Notes under the pieces: generated by a model
Databases searched by the model: none
Told to the model about the DNA's origin: nothing
The model's input: the letters and a program-made list of their open reading frames with translations, nothing else
In this document: positions 34,741 to 45,086 of the stretch, piece after piece
Numbering within the stretch: the first letter of the stretch is position 1
How the letters are laid out: the number at the start of each line of letters is the position of its first letter
Assembly (NCBI RefSeq): GCF_000143415.4
Contig: NW_003314304.1
Span: forward strand, 72,905-136,904
Source: Selaginella moellendorffii
Taxonomy: Eukaryota; Streptophyta; Lycopodiopsida; Selaginellales; Selaginellaceae
Direction of reading: 5' to 3'
DNA: 64,000 nt
Program-made: the position numbers and the translations under genes

Positions 34741-34925
34741 ATTAAGTAAAATATGAGTTGTCTTATCTAGCTAATTATATTACATATAATTAGTCTTACC
34801 TACCTCCTCACCATGATGAAACAATAGAAAGTAGTTAAGAGGTGTTTACAAATAATTCTCTTTCTTATATTCTATTAGTTATTTTTAATAGTATTAAATA
34901 TTTATATTTAGATTTATTATAAATA

Positions 34926-34930
<5 letters not shown>

Positions 34931-35001
<71 letters not shown>
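34931..35001. repeat. (AT)n(GT)n microsatellite
   Basis: About 20 AT units run directly into about 12 GT units. It abuts the MITE-like palindrome. Confidence 0.95.
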
Positions 35002-35004
<3 letters not shown>

Positions 35005-35283
35005 AATGATGGGTGTGAATAAAAACTAATAGCTAAAATCTATTTAAGATTTTAAAAATTATATTTTTTTGTAATAATAGATACAGACATACAGACACAG
35101 ACACAGATGTATGTATCTATTATTCTATTATTACAAAAAAATAAATTTTCAAAAATTTAAATAGACTTTAGTATATATATATATCTGTGTCTGTGTCTGT
35201 ATCTATTATTACAAAAAAATATAATTTTCAAAAACTTAAATAGATTTTAGCTACTAGTTTTTATTCACACCCACCATTTAACA
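35000..35283. mobile_element. MITE-like palindromic element
   Basis: The ends are TGTTAAATGATGGG and CCCACCATTTAACA. The left arm, with CAGACACAGACACAG, is reverse-complemented by about 100 bp of the right arm, and a third partial copy of the arm lies between. It is 284 bp, AT-rich and without an open frame, as expected of a miniature inverted-repeat element. No clear target-site duplication is seen, because the left flank is a microsatellite. Confidence 0.65.
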
Positions 35284-36406
35284 TATTTTTATGTGATGTA
35301 TTTTATATAATTTGCAATTGTAATATATATTTAATGTTATGTATGATTTTTATTTTAAATTTACCCCATAAACTATGACTTCTTTACTATCAAGTATGAC
35401 TGATAATACATGATTTTTTAAAAAAGAAACACTGCTTATTTTTTAAAAACAAATATAAACTTATTCAAATATGGCTTTATCATGATGTTTAATACCTTAC
35501 CCTTAGTAGCATTATTTATTTATTTTTATTTTATGATTAATTTATATAAGATGCTTTATCATTGTTTTTTGCTCTTTTTATTGATAAATGCCAAATGTAT
35601 ATCATAAAGGTAACTATTTGTGCATCTTTATCACATTCTCAAAACACTCAGATGGTAGAAAATTAATGAAAGGTGACTGAAATATTTAAATCATATAGTT
35701 TATTAAAACTTAAATCATGACTATCATTACATATAGAATCTAAAGTATTAAAATAAGATAGAAGACATTGAGAAACATTAATATATAAAATTTATTCATT
35801 ATAAATACATTTATGTATCACTTAAAAAATTTTAATAAGAATTTTTAAAAGGGCATTACATTATAAGTTTTCTTTCAAATTTAATTTAGTTAATTTTTAA
35901 TCTAAAGAGCTAAGTTTATAATAAAGTTATTTGTGGGATGGGATTATGCATTGTAATTTCTAAGATTGAAGTAAATATATGATAAATAAAATTTAATAAA
36001 TATATATAAATATATAAAAACAATTCTAAATATTTAAGAACTTTGAAATCCCTTGATGCTAAATTATGATAGAAATAAATATTTATTAAAAGTAACTATT
36101 ACTAAGATTTTTGCTATATATTGCATACTACAATACAAATAGTAGTGCTATTCATGTAAAGTATTATTTAAATCCAATTTATTAGTCAGAATTTTATAAT
36201 TATAAAACATTTTAAGAATTTCTTAAATTTCAAACATGTTTATGAGATTAATCTAAATGATTAATCCAAGTATATTCAAGTATATCCACTACCACAAATT
36301 TTTATTTACGTAAACCAAAAATTGATAAATTTAAAACCATGATTTTATTTTATTAAAAATCAATTATTAAATTAAATTTTATAAAAATAAATTTTATTAA
36401 AGGTTC
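35284..36406. other. AT-rich stretch, no gene seen
   Basis: More than 1.1 kb of A+T-rich sequence with poly-A/T runs and no open frame over 60 codons. I see no retroelement motif. Confidence 0.7.
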
Positions 36407-36850
36407 TTAATAAAATTGTACCTTATATGTGTTGAGACGATCCCATGTACCAGTAAAAGCCCAATTTTGCCATCCATACCAATTATTAGTTTCGAAAAGA
36501 CCATATCCATTAAAAGTGACTCCTATAAAGTAAATTCCATGTAATGTAAATTGACATTCTTCAAAAAATACATGACTAAATCCTTTACTTTTAAAAGTTT
36601 TATCATAACGCCAAACAATTGCATTTCCATATTTATTACATACTTCCACTTCTGCTGTCATATCAGGAGCCCAGTCATAATCATTTAAATTGTTACTTTG
36701 GTTCATATCAATGGTTATATTAGTATTTTTATAGAGATGTGTATTAATAAATATACTGGAATTATTTAAGTGAGACTCCAAGCTATAAGCAAGCATGTAA
36801 TGAAGTAATAGAAATGATATGAATTTTAACATTTTTGAAAATATACACAC
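36407..36850 (-). CDS. Orphan small secreted protein, AT-rich gene
   Basis: I do not recognise this 147-residue protein. From Met7 it starts MLKFISFLLLHYMLAYS, a good signal-peptide core, so the product is probably secreted. The mature part has several N-x-S/T sites (NNSS, NTNIT, NQSN) and two cysteines about 26 residues apart (VCNKYG, EECQF). Its C-terminal third is aromatic-rich, with repeated NG/GxxxF and NNWYGWQNWAFTGTW. The stop is TAA and no intron is needed. Codons are strongly A/T-ending, unlike the GC-rich XTH and carrier genes nearby. It could be a lineage-specific secreted protein or a chance frame; the signal peptide and length favour a gene. Confidence 0.5.
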   Translation of the reverse strand: MCIFSKMLKFISFLLLHYMLAYSLESHLNNSSIFINTHLYKNTNITIDMNQSNNLNDYDWAPDMTAEVEVCNKYGNAIVWRYDKTFKSKGFSHVFFEECQFTLHGIYFIGVTFNGYGLFETNNWYGWQNWAFTGTWDRLNTYKVQFY

Positions 36851-37023
36851 ATCTAGATTTAATTAGATGTGTTTTTATAATGTCCATTTTTGTTTTTTAC
36901 AGCATATTGATTATATGGACTATCTGCATGATTAATGAGGTCAATGTATGAAGACAAACAACTAGTAGTTATTTTAATTTGTCAGAAAAACATGGAAAGA
37001 ATAATTGCTAAAGTAGCTGTTTG
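36851..37023. other. Short spacer
   Basis: Between the orphan ORF and the XTH stop codon. Nothing recognisable. Confidence 0.6.
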
Positions 37024-38124
37024 TCAACATTCTGGTGGTAGCCTCAAAAACCTCTTGAAGTCCTTGCAATAATCATATATCATCCAATTGTCTTTGACCC
37101 ATTGAAGCTTGTGCGTGGTATCCTCATCCTTAACCAAAAACATCGAGCTTTCCCACCACTTTGGAGGCCTCCTTGTCTTAGTGCAAGATCTTGGAGAACT
37201 CGACGACCACTTGCAAGCATCGATCCCAAACCCCCGAAAAGATGCCACAAACGGGGATTTGTTCCACTTGATCTTCTCTAATCCTCCACGAGTCGCCCAA
37301 TCGTCCCCATTCCACAGGCTGGCGTAAACAGCCATTGGTTTCGTGAGTGGAAATGGAACGCCAAGCTCCGCCATCTTGTTGGCAAACACGCGGATTGGCA
37401 CGTCGTCCACGTAGAGTCTTGTTGTAATGGCGAGAAAAAATAAATAAATTTTTTGAAAAGAATCTTGGGCTTCTAGACTTACATAATTTGCCGACGGTTC
37501 CAGAGGATTGAGTACGTATGAAAGTCGGCAGTGGGATCAAACCAGAGATAGATCTGCTGCTCTCGATCACCTGTTCCGTTTGCAAAGATGTTGGTGTGGA
37601 CAATGTAAGGTTGCCCGCTGGTGTTTCCCAAGAACTCAAAGTCAATCTCATCGTGGTCTTTGGATGGCATCTGTGAAGACATCTAAGAAAGTAAAGGAGC
37701 AAAATTCAACAAGGTTATCCCAGGATAGAATGGAGAATAAGTTTTCTTACATAGAACGTTGTCACCGTCCCGGCGGATTCATTGGCGACGAGCTTGATTC
37801 TCATGCTCACATACCCAAAGAGATACTTGTTTTTGGAAGCAAATCCCGAGCCTCCTGTATGGAAGATTCGTACAAAGAATGTTGATATATCTCGTACATT
37901 TGGAAGAAGAAAATGATTTGCTAACCCGTGTTGTTGGTGAGAAGGAGCTGGAGCTGTGATCCTCGATTCATCAGCCTGGTGTTGCTACTCCCCCAGCTGA
38001 CCTGATAATTCTTGGCAAACTTGGAGTCGGACAACCTCCTGGGCGTTTGTTGGGCCGACACCAATGATCCCGCGATCATCATCATCAAAGTTGTCATGGG
38101 CAATAAAACTTTGCGTGGATCCAT
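37024..38124 (-). CDS. XTH: Xyloglucan endotransglucosylase/hydrolase
   Basis: This cell-wall enzyme of family GH16 cuts xyloglucan and rejoins it to another chain in the apoplast. Four exons fit (38,124-37,926, 37,854-37,751, 37,682-37,483, 37,417-37,024), giving 298 residues, the normal length. Met1 starts a signal peptide rich in Met and Leu ending near VSAQQ. The catalytic motif [10 protein letters not shown] holds the nucleophile and acid/base Glu. It is followed by the NTS glycosylation site typical of XTHs. [14 protein letters not shown] and [13 protein letters not shown] follow, and the XET C-terminal region has four Cys. Introns are 54-71 bp with GT-AG ends. A duplicated stub of exon 1 lies upstream at 39,313-39,421. 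Transferase versus hydrolase activity cannot be told from sequence. Confidence 0.93.
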
Positions 38125-38638
38125 GGAGAGGTTTCATACAGGACGATCCTCCAAATCCTCTCCCACCCCAATTGGATTGACACTGGATCAAGCCTATAAG
38201 TCCTCGCGATCGAGATATTCGTAGTCTAACTGGCAAACTGATCGTGCCATGAGTAGCCATACCTACCAAAAAGAAGAAAATGTCGGTGAATCGTGATGGA
38301 CTGCGCCTTGGCGCGAATTCGCAGAATATCCGAGCGTTTAAGCCTGCGTGGCGAGACATGTACAACCTTGACGAAACCGTCAACCACGTGAAAATATCGA
38401 GATTCGATTATTTTAATATTGGACTGTTCGATCAAGGTTTTATGTAGAAGCTTTTTTCTCCTTTCTGGACTTGATTATTCATATGAATCATTAGTTAAAA
38501 AGTTCTACGACGAGACGAAGTTGTGATTCTCTTTGGAAGAGACAAAAGCATGAAATAACTCCACGGGGGCATTGCGTCCTTTCTTGTCAATGGGCCAATA
38601 ACGCACAATGGACGGATCACCCAATATGTCACAAGCAC

Positions 38639-38700
38639 AACACACACACACACACACACACACACAAAGAAAAGAAAAGAAAAAAAGAAAAGAAAAGAAA
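38639..38700. repeat. (CA)n and (AAAAG)n microsatellite
   Basis: About 14 CA units are followed by A/G-rich pentamers, in the duplicated XTH-carrier spacer. The second spacer copy has a poly-A run at 39,941-39,960 at a comparable place. Confidence 0.9.
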
Positions 38701-38869
38701 ACATATTACGTAAGGACACGAGGTCAATGAACTTATCGTGGTGAAATATAAAGAGGAACTATTGAAGAGCTTTACAAGTTGAACTACACTTGTCTTTTCT
38801 CTCACTTGATAACGATAGCTGATCTTGTATAGATGGCAGATAGCCATGTAGAGATATAGAGAAGTGCTG

Positions 38870-39125
38870 ATTTGAAGATTATGGCTAGTCAAGAATTGGG
38901 AGACCAAAGGAATAGCCACGAATCCATGGATGGCCACCTTCTTCATCATGGCGTGCTCAGGCGCTACTTACAACTTTGAAAACCACACTGGGCTTCAAAC
39001 CTATCTACGGTGGGATTTCCTTTGGCCTACTGTATGGTATCACTGGTTCATGGGTTGTGCTCATGTCTCCTCAATTACTTCGGATATCTCATGATCTGGA
39101 TTGCGATGGAGCACAAGAACCTTAC
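38870..39125 (+). pseudogene. 5' stub of an NFD4-like carrier
   Basis: It matches the first 320 bases of the carrier gene at 40,314, with internal deletions. Shared words include CAAGAATTGGGAGA, CCAAAGGAATAGCCACGAAT, ACCTTCTTCATCATGGCGTG and TCATGATCTGG. The start codon is absent, and the segment for residues about 45-80 is lost or scrambled. It has no downstream exon. It arose with the XTH stub at 39,313 by a tandem duplication of the divergent XTH-carrier block. Confidence 0.82.
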
Positions 39126-39312
39126 AACTTCCACGAGAACGTGATGTGTGGGAGGAGGATGCTGATCCAAAGCTCCACGGTCCTGGGCAGCGCCGCGAGA
39201 GTACATAAGCTGGGATGGCATCCACCACCGAAGCGTTCAATCGCTACGCAGTTGAAACTTTCAAACTCAGTTGAAATTGATCGACAAATTGAAGAGAATG
39301 ATTTACTACCAT

Positions 39313-39421
39313 GCTGACATGATAATTCTTGGCAAACTTGGCGCACAACTTCCTAAACAGACGATCCAGCGATGATCATCATCCAAGTTGCTAGGAGCAA
39401 TAAAACTCCGCGGAGAACCAT
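39313..39421 (-). pseudogene. 5' stub of XTH exon 1
   Basis: It matches about 38,005-38,124, the first exon of XTH, with several indels that break the frame (for example near CGATCCAGCGATGATC). The remaining exons are absent. The upstream region shared with XTH continues to about 39,760, including CAACCACGTGAAAAT. Confidence 0.8.
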
Positions 39422-40029
39422 GGAAAGGTTTCATACAAGACAAAGCCCTTGATCGTTCCGATCCAATTCTCTCAACTCATTTGGATTGACGCTAGATCAA
39501 GGCGTTCTTGCGATCGAGATATTCGTTCGTCGAACTGGCAAACCCGCGGCTTTGATGGTGCCATGAATACAAAAAGAAGAAGATGTCGGTGAATCGTTGG
39601 ATCGATTGCGACTTGGTGCGGGGGATTTTGAAAAGGGAAACTGAGGATTCATGGAGAACCTTGATCGATATGGTCAACCACGTGAAAATCTCGCGATTCG
39701 ATGATTTTAATATCGGATTGGTCGGTCAAGGTTTCATGTACACATTCTGGAATCTCAAAATGTATCAAGCACGCGAGAACGAGAGTTGTGCAAAATGATC
39801 TCTCTTGGAAGAGACAAAAGCATGAAATAACTCCGGGACATATCTGTCGCGTCTGTTTTTGTCTTTTCTTTTTCCTTCTCGATGCCCACAATGGGTGATG
39901 GAGCACCCAACATGTCACAAGCACACTCATCAATCAATCAAAAAAAAAAAAAAAAAAAAACCAAAGAGAAAGAAGAAATTAAAAAAAAAAATCAACAACA
40001 ATAATCTTGTGCTTAATGTCATAAACATG

Positions 40030-40070
40030 CACGTGGTTTCTAACCTCTCTACAACTTAAAGAGTATAAAA
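40030..40070 (+). promoter_or_regulatory. Putative promoter of NFD4-like carrier 1 (G-box and TATA box)
   Basis: CACGTG at 40,030-40,035 is a G-box and TATAAAA at 40,064-40,070 is a TATA box, about 245 bases before the start codon. This was identified by motif only. Confidence 0.45.
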
Positions 40071-40313
40071 GAATTCCATGCTTGGGTGAAATATAAAGAA
40101 GAGGCATTGAATGAGCTCGGTAAGAAGCTCCTCACAAGCAGAAATAAACTTATCCTTTGGGCGAAGCTCTAGCGATGGCTGTTCTAGCATATAGATAGAA
40201 GCATAGATCTTACAACAGAGCTTTAGCTCTCCCAGAATTTGGGAGGAGCTTTCATGTAGAGAGCCTGAAGAGAAGTGTTGATTTGAAATTCGCTACTACT
40301 TATAAACTATATT

Positions 40314-42245
40314 ATGGCTATGGAGCTCCCAGGAATTGGGAGATTGGCCAAAGGAGTAGCCACGAATCGATGGATGGTCGTGGTTGCCACCTTCTTCATC
40401 ATGGCGTGCTCGGGCGCCACTTACAACTTTGGAATCTACTCCGACATCTTGAAAACCAGCATGGGATACAACCAAGAGACTCTCACCACTCTGGGCTTCT
40501 TCAAAGATCTGGGAGCAAACGTCGGGATCTTCTCGGGCCTGATCTATGATCTCACTGGCCCATGGGTCGTGCTCATGTGTGGAGCGATCCTCAATCTCTT
40601 CGGCTATCTCATGATCTGGCTGGCGGTGGAGCACAAGATCAGTCGCCCCGCGATCTGGAAGATGTGCCTCTTCATCTGCATCGGCGCCAATTCGCAGGCC
40701 TTCACCAACACGGGCGTGATCGTGACGAGCGTCAAGAACTTCCCAAACAACCGCGGCCTCGTGATCGGGCTCCTCAAAGGATACGTTGGCCTCAGCGGTG
40801 CCATGCTCACTCTCTTCTACCAGGCGCTCTACGGCAATAGCCCGGACAAATTCATCCTCCTGATCGCCTGGTTCCCGTGCTTGATCTGCCTCATGTTTCT
40901 CGCGGTGATCCGGAGGATGCCACCCACCGGGCCGGAGCTGGCCGCGTCCGAGAAGAAGATCTTCCAGGCGTTTCTCTTCATCGCGCTCGCCCTGGCGGGG
41001 TATTTGATGATCATCATCGTCGTCCAGCACCAGGTCAAAGTTCCCCGAGCTGGATTCCAGGCGCTCGCTGCGATAATGCTCTTGATTGTCATGTCGCCGC
41101 TGGCGCTCGTTGTGAGGGATGAGCTCCGGAAGATCGAGCAAGAGAAAAATCAAGAATTGAAAGAAGGGGCTAAAACAGGGGAAGAGGCTGAATCGAATTC
41201 CAAGCTCGCATTGGCAGGAAATCCAACTGACATTGGATCGATCCAACCACATGATCAGGATTCAGAGCCGGAAACGAAGAGATTCGCGCTGGATTGGAAG
41301 AGAACCGAAGGAATTCCTGGCCCAAAACAGGGGATTTTGCAAGAAGGGGCAAAAACAGGGGAGGATGATTGTTCCAATTCCACTCCCAAGGAGCTGGAAC
41401 TGGCAGCCGGCAAAGAATCCACCCATGCCGAGACTCTCAATCCCGAGCCGCGCAGCAGGAAATTCACGCTGGAATGGAAGAAAATCCGGAGAATTTTGTG
41501 GGAGAGGCCTGCCAGAGGCAGCGACTACAACATCCCCGACGCCATCTTCACCATCGACATGTTCTTGATCTTCGTCGCCACCACCTGTGGCGTGGGCGGA
41601 GGCCTCATGGCGATCGATAACCTCGGCCAGATCGGCAAGGCCCTGGATCTCAAGGTCGATACATTCGTATCGCTCATCAGCATCTGGAACTTCCTGGGGA
41701 GAGTGGGGTCGGGATTCGCGTCGGAGATCGCCCTCCAGCGCTGGGGCGTGCCAAGGACCCTATTCTTCTCGCTCGTGATCGGGGTGGCCGCGATCGGGCA
41801 CTTGGTCATCGCGCTCAATCTGCCCGGCGCGCTCTTCGCTGGATCCATCCTCATCGGCCTCACGTTTGGCGCGCAGTGGGCGCTCATGTTCACGATCATC
41901 TCCGAGATCTTTGGGCTCAAGTACTATGGCACGCTCTACAATGTGGGCGGCGTCGCGAGCCCCGTGGGGAGCTATCTCCTCTCCGTGCGCGTTGCCGGGA
42001 CGCTCTACGACAAGGAGGCGGCCAAGGATCGAGCAAGGAGCGCGACTGTGGGGAGAATTCTTGGGAGAATTTTGGCCGTCGCCAGTGATACCGGGAACAA
42101 TTGCAAGGGCGCCCATTGCTTTCGCGTCACATTCTTCATCATGGCCGCAGTAGCAGTGCTTGGCAGCGCTACTGCGCTGATTCTCACTGCCAGGACGCGG
42201 CGATTCTACCGCAAGATCCACCTCAAGATGAAAGAAACCACATAA
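40314..42245 (+). CDS. NFD4-like / Nodulin-like major facilitator superfamily protein 1
   Basis: Single-exon gene of 643 residues. The first half matches the Nodulin-like family (RWMVVVATFFIMACSGATYNFGIYS, YNQETLTTLGFFKDLG, SVKNFPNNRGLVIGLLKGYVGLSGA). The second half matches the MFS-like part (LIFVATTCGVGGGLMAIDNLGQI, SIWNFLGRVGSGF). About 12 hydrophobic segments surround a hydrophilic loop at residues about 270-405. The family includes Arabidopsis NUCLEAR FUSION DEFECTIVE 4; substrates are mostly unknown. The loop contains a 60-residue tandem duplication (from EGAKTGEE and from EGAKTGED), each copy ending RFALDWKR or KFTLEWKK. Upstream lies a pseudogene stub of the same gene. A paralogue lies 3 kb downstream across RFT1. 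Confidence 0.9.
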   Translation: MAMELPGIGRLAKGVATNRWMVVVATFFIMACSGATYNFGIYSDILKTSMGYNQETLTTLGFFKDLGANVGIFSGLIYDLTGPWVVLMCGAILNLFGYLMIWLAVEHKISRPAIWKMCLFICIGANSQAFTNTGVIVTSVKNFPNNRGLVIGLLKGYVGLSGAMLTLFYQALYGNSPDKFILLIAWFPCLICLMFLAVIRRMPPTGPELAASEKKIFQAFLFIALALAGYLMIIIVVQHQVKVPRAGFQALAAIMLLIVMSPLALVVRDELRKIEQEKNQELKEGAKTGEEAESNSKLALAGNPTDIGSIQPHDQDSEPETKRFALDWKRTEGIPGPKQGILQEGAKTGEDDCSNSTPKELELAAGKESTHAETLNPEPRSRKFTLEWKKIRRILWERPARGSDYNIPDAIFTIDMFLIFVATTCGVGGGLMAIDNLGQIGKALDLKVDTFVSLISIWNFLGRVGSGFASEIALQRWGVPRTLFFSLVIGVAAIGHLVIALNLPGALFAGSILIGLTFGAQWALMFTIISEIFGLKYYGTLYNVGGVASPVGSYLLSVRVAGTLYDKEAAKDRARSATVGRILGRILAVASDTGNNCKGAHCFRVTFFIMAAVAVLGSATALILTARTRRFYRKIHLKMKETT

Positions 42246-42336
42246 ACCCTAAATTTTCGAAAAACTTGTAATAGCAATAGCGGAGAACCCTAAAATCAAA
42301 AAGAGATTATAGGGCATTTATTTTCTTCCTTCCGCC

Positions 42337-44609
42337 ATGGCGGCGAGTCTCTTCGGCATGTTCTTGCATCTCGTCGGTAAGCGCCTGATGTCTCTGCTGG
42401 ATCTCCTCTATCGCGATCGCCGCAGCGTCGCAAATCGCGACTCGGATAATCTCCTTCGTCTTCAATGTTTTGGTCACGCGCCGCCTCTCCCCGGGCGACT
42501 ATGGAGTAAGAATGGCGATTTCTTGTGGTTTTTTCGTGATATTTTCCTTGTCTGTGTAGTATTCTCTGCAATTCCAGCTCTTGATCACCACGATTTTATT
42601 CCTGAGCCGGGAAGGATTCCGGAGAGGTTGTCTTCGAAGCAATAACGAAGGAGAGAATGACAAGGACGGGGGAACCGCGTAAGCTCGAGTTTCTTTTGTT
42701 TGTAGCTTGTCTTCTCACTGTGATTACTTCGACAGTGAATTCGCAAAGGTTGCCAGCGTTGCCTGGCTCACTGTCCCGGCAGGCATTGCGACATCAATCG
42801 CTTCATGTGCCATTGTTGTTCTGTGGAAAAGAGTGGAGGTCTCCAGAGCTTACGAAAGAGCTGTCATAATCTACGGTAACCCCGAAAGCATTTTTAATCT
42901 TATGCCATCGCTTGTGATTGATCAGGTTGTGCGGCTGTGTTTGAGATCTTGAGCGAGCCATTCTATATAATCGCGCAGAATCTGTGCCTTGTAAGGTTGC
43001 GTGTTGTTATTGAGACATCAGCTTCACTCGTTCGGTGCTTTACATCGTATGGTCTGCTCGTCAGAGGAATAGGAAAAGTATGGCCTGCTCTTTGCTCTTG
43101 GGATTTCCTTGCTAACAAAAAATCCAGGAGGGAGGACTCGTCTTTGCGTATGGTCAAGTGGCATATGGTTTGTGCCTCTTCCTTGGGTATTGGGGATATT
43201 TTCTCGTTTTCCACCAAAGTACCAAGCGACTTTTAAACAGGTTTGCAAGCAGTGTAAAGGCTAAGCTCTTACTTATGGATGATGTTCATGTCGTGCAGGA
43301 GGGTTCTCTGTCATCCTGATAAAAAGCTGCTATCAATGTGTGGACTGTTCACACTTCAATCGATTCAGAAGCTGGTTCTCCAAGAAGGGGAGAAATTTGT
43401 CCTGGTTTTCTTCGAAACAACGTATAATCAAGGAGTCTACGGTTTAGTCGAGAACCTTGGTAAGTTTCTGACTCTTTTCAACTCAAACCTTAGACGATTT
43501 CCAACGCAGGAAGTTTAGTAGTTCGTACTCTTTTGCAACCTCTAGAGGAAAGCGTTTTCACCATGTTCTCGAAGGCTTTCCAAGGTAAAAGACAATAATG
43601 GTATGGGATCTTAAGAACATTGTCCTGTTCAGAAAAGTCCACGAAACAACAGCAGAACTTGGAGAACAGCTTTGTACTGGCCACGAAACTCGTCAGCATT
43701 GTAGGTAAGCTTCACGTTTTTGTAGCTTGTTTTCACCTTTCCAAGGCCTCACGTTCGCGGCGTTCGGTCCGAGCTATTCGTATGTTCTGCTAAAGCTACT
43801 GTACGGTGAACGATGGAGCGATGGGGAAGCTCCTATTGCTCTTGGTGTTTACTCCATTTACGTCATGGTTCTCGCGGTAAATGGTACGCTTCTCTTTATT
43901 CTTCGGCGCCTTAATTGTGTTAAAATGATTCCTGACAGGTGTTACGGAAGCCTTCGTGCACGCTGTTCTCACCAAGGAGCAGCTTGTCTCAGCAAACAGT
44001 TGGCTCCTCATGTTTTCGGTGATTCACATCGGTGTCAGCCTTGTTTCCGTCCGAATGTGGGGCTGCATTGGACTAATACTTGCAAGTGCCTTCAGTATCC
44101 TTCTTTCAGTATCTTGTTTTCTTTCGCTCCTTTACGTGACTTTGCTAGATATGATCGTCCGTATTGTGTACTCGACAGTTCACATTCAACGACTTTTGAA
44201 GGTAGAAAAAAGTCGAATCATTCAGTGGAGTTTCTTCGTTTTGTCAAACTCTCAAGATATTGACAACTTTTGACAGGGAGCACTGTGGAGGGCATTGCCC
44301 GCAAGACAAGTCTTCCTCGCACTGGCTGGAGGAGCTGTTGTGGCTCGTTTAACTGAGGGTCTGATTCTAGAAAAGAACGAGCGATTCAACAAAACAGTTG
44401 GCCTACACGTCGCAGCGGGAGTCTTTTCCGTATCTGTCCTCGCCACTTCAATGTAATGTATATCTTTCCATCTGTAGGTAGTTTTTGTTTTTAAAATGTT
44501 GACTCAGACTTGGACTTTGTCTTCGTTCACCAGATACAAACACGAGTCGTCCGCTATCCAGGAACTTCGAAACAACTTTCTTCCACGCAAGGACCGCAAA
44601 GACGAATAA
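42337..44609 (+). CDS. RFT1: RFT1 homologue, ER oligosaccharidolipid translocation protein
   Basis: RFT1 is a multi-pass ER membrane protein required for N-glycosylation at the Man5GlcNAc2-PP-dolichol step; whether it is the flippase itself is debated. About 14 small exons with introns near 50 bp can be joined. Conserved blocks in order are [152 protein letters not shown] and a C-terminal membrane segment ending in a Lys/Arg-rich tail. The start follows only 91 bp after the upstream carrier gene. The first intron (49 bp) is needed to avoid an in-frame stop. Identity is sure; exact junctions of exons 6-9 are less so. Confidence 0.9.
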
Positions 44610-45086
44610 ACATTAGGGGGAGGATTCAAACACGCAACCCTTTGAGGTGAAAGTTTGGGCTCCGCCGCGAGGTTTGTTTTTCGTTTATCAGCATCAGGGA
44701 GAAATTTCAACGAGAAAAAGGTTGAAGCTTCTAACTGTAAAACAGCGGATCATTAAGGAAAAAATTCGCTCAGGTAGATACATCACACCGATTATCTTCT
44801 TAAGAAACAGTTCAAGGGGAATATGCGGACTATTGCGTATAGAAAGCCGAGAGGAACTCCAAGCTGCGAGCCAAAGCAGCATTTCGGCAACTGTTTGTGA
44901 AACAGATCTGAATCTCAAGCCGTAGCAACTCCAGCACATCAGCAGCAATAGCAACAGCAGCAGCAGCAGTAATTCTGGATTTAAGCAGCAGCAGTAAAGT
45001 TCCCATGGTTTTGGATATCTCGAGGAGCAGCAGGGAAGCTTGAAACGAAGTTTGAGACACTACGGCAGGATTCTGGTTCTGGAAGA
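44610..45086 (+). other. Intergenic region and leader with CAG repeats
   Basis: A run of CAG/AGC triplets lies at about 44,938-44,997, just before the start of the second carrier gene, probably in its leader. No TATA box is clear. Nothing else is recognised. Confidence 0.5.

Noticed and set aside
34931-35283. CRISPR-like array
   Set aside because: The repeats are a microsatellite and palindromic arms without regular spacers, in a plant nuclear context.
40296-41252. 318-codon minus-strand frame opposite carrier 1
   Set aside because: It is the antisense shadow of a strongly supported membrane protein gene with GC-rich third positions; composition is highly charged without a domain.
42296-42571. 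91-codon minus-strand frame at the RFT1 start
   Set aside because: The plus strand encodes conserved RFT1 N-terminal blocks here.
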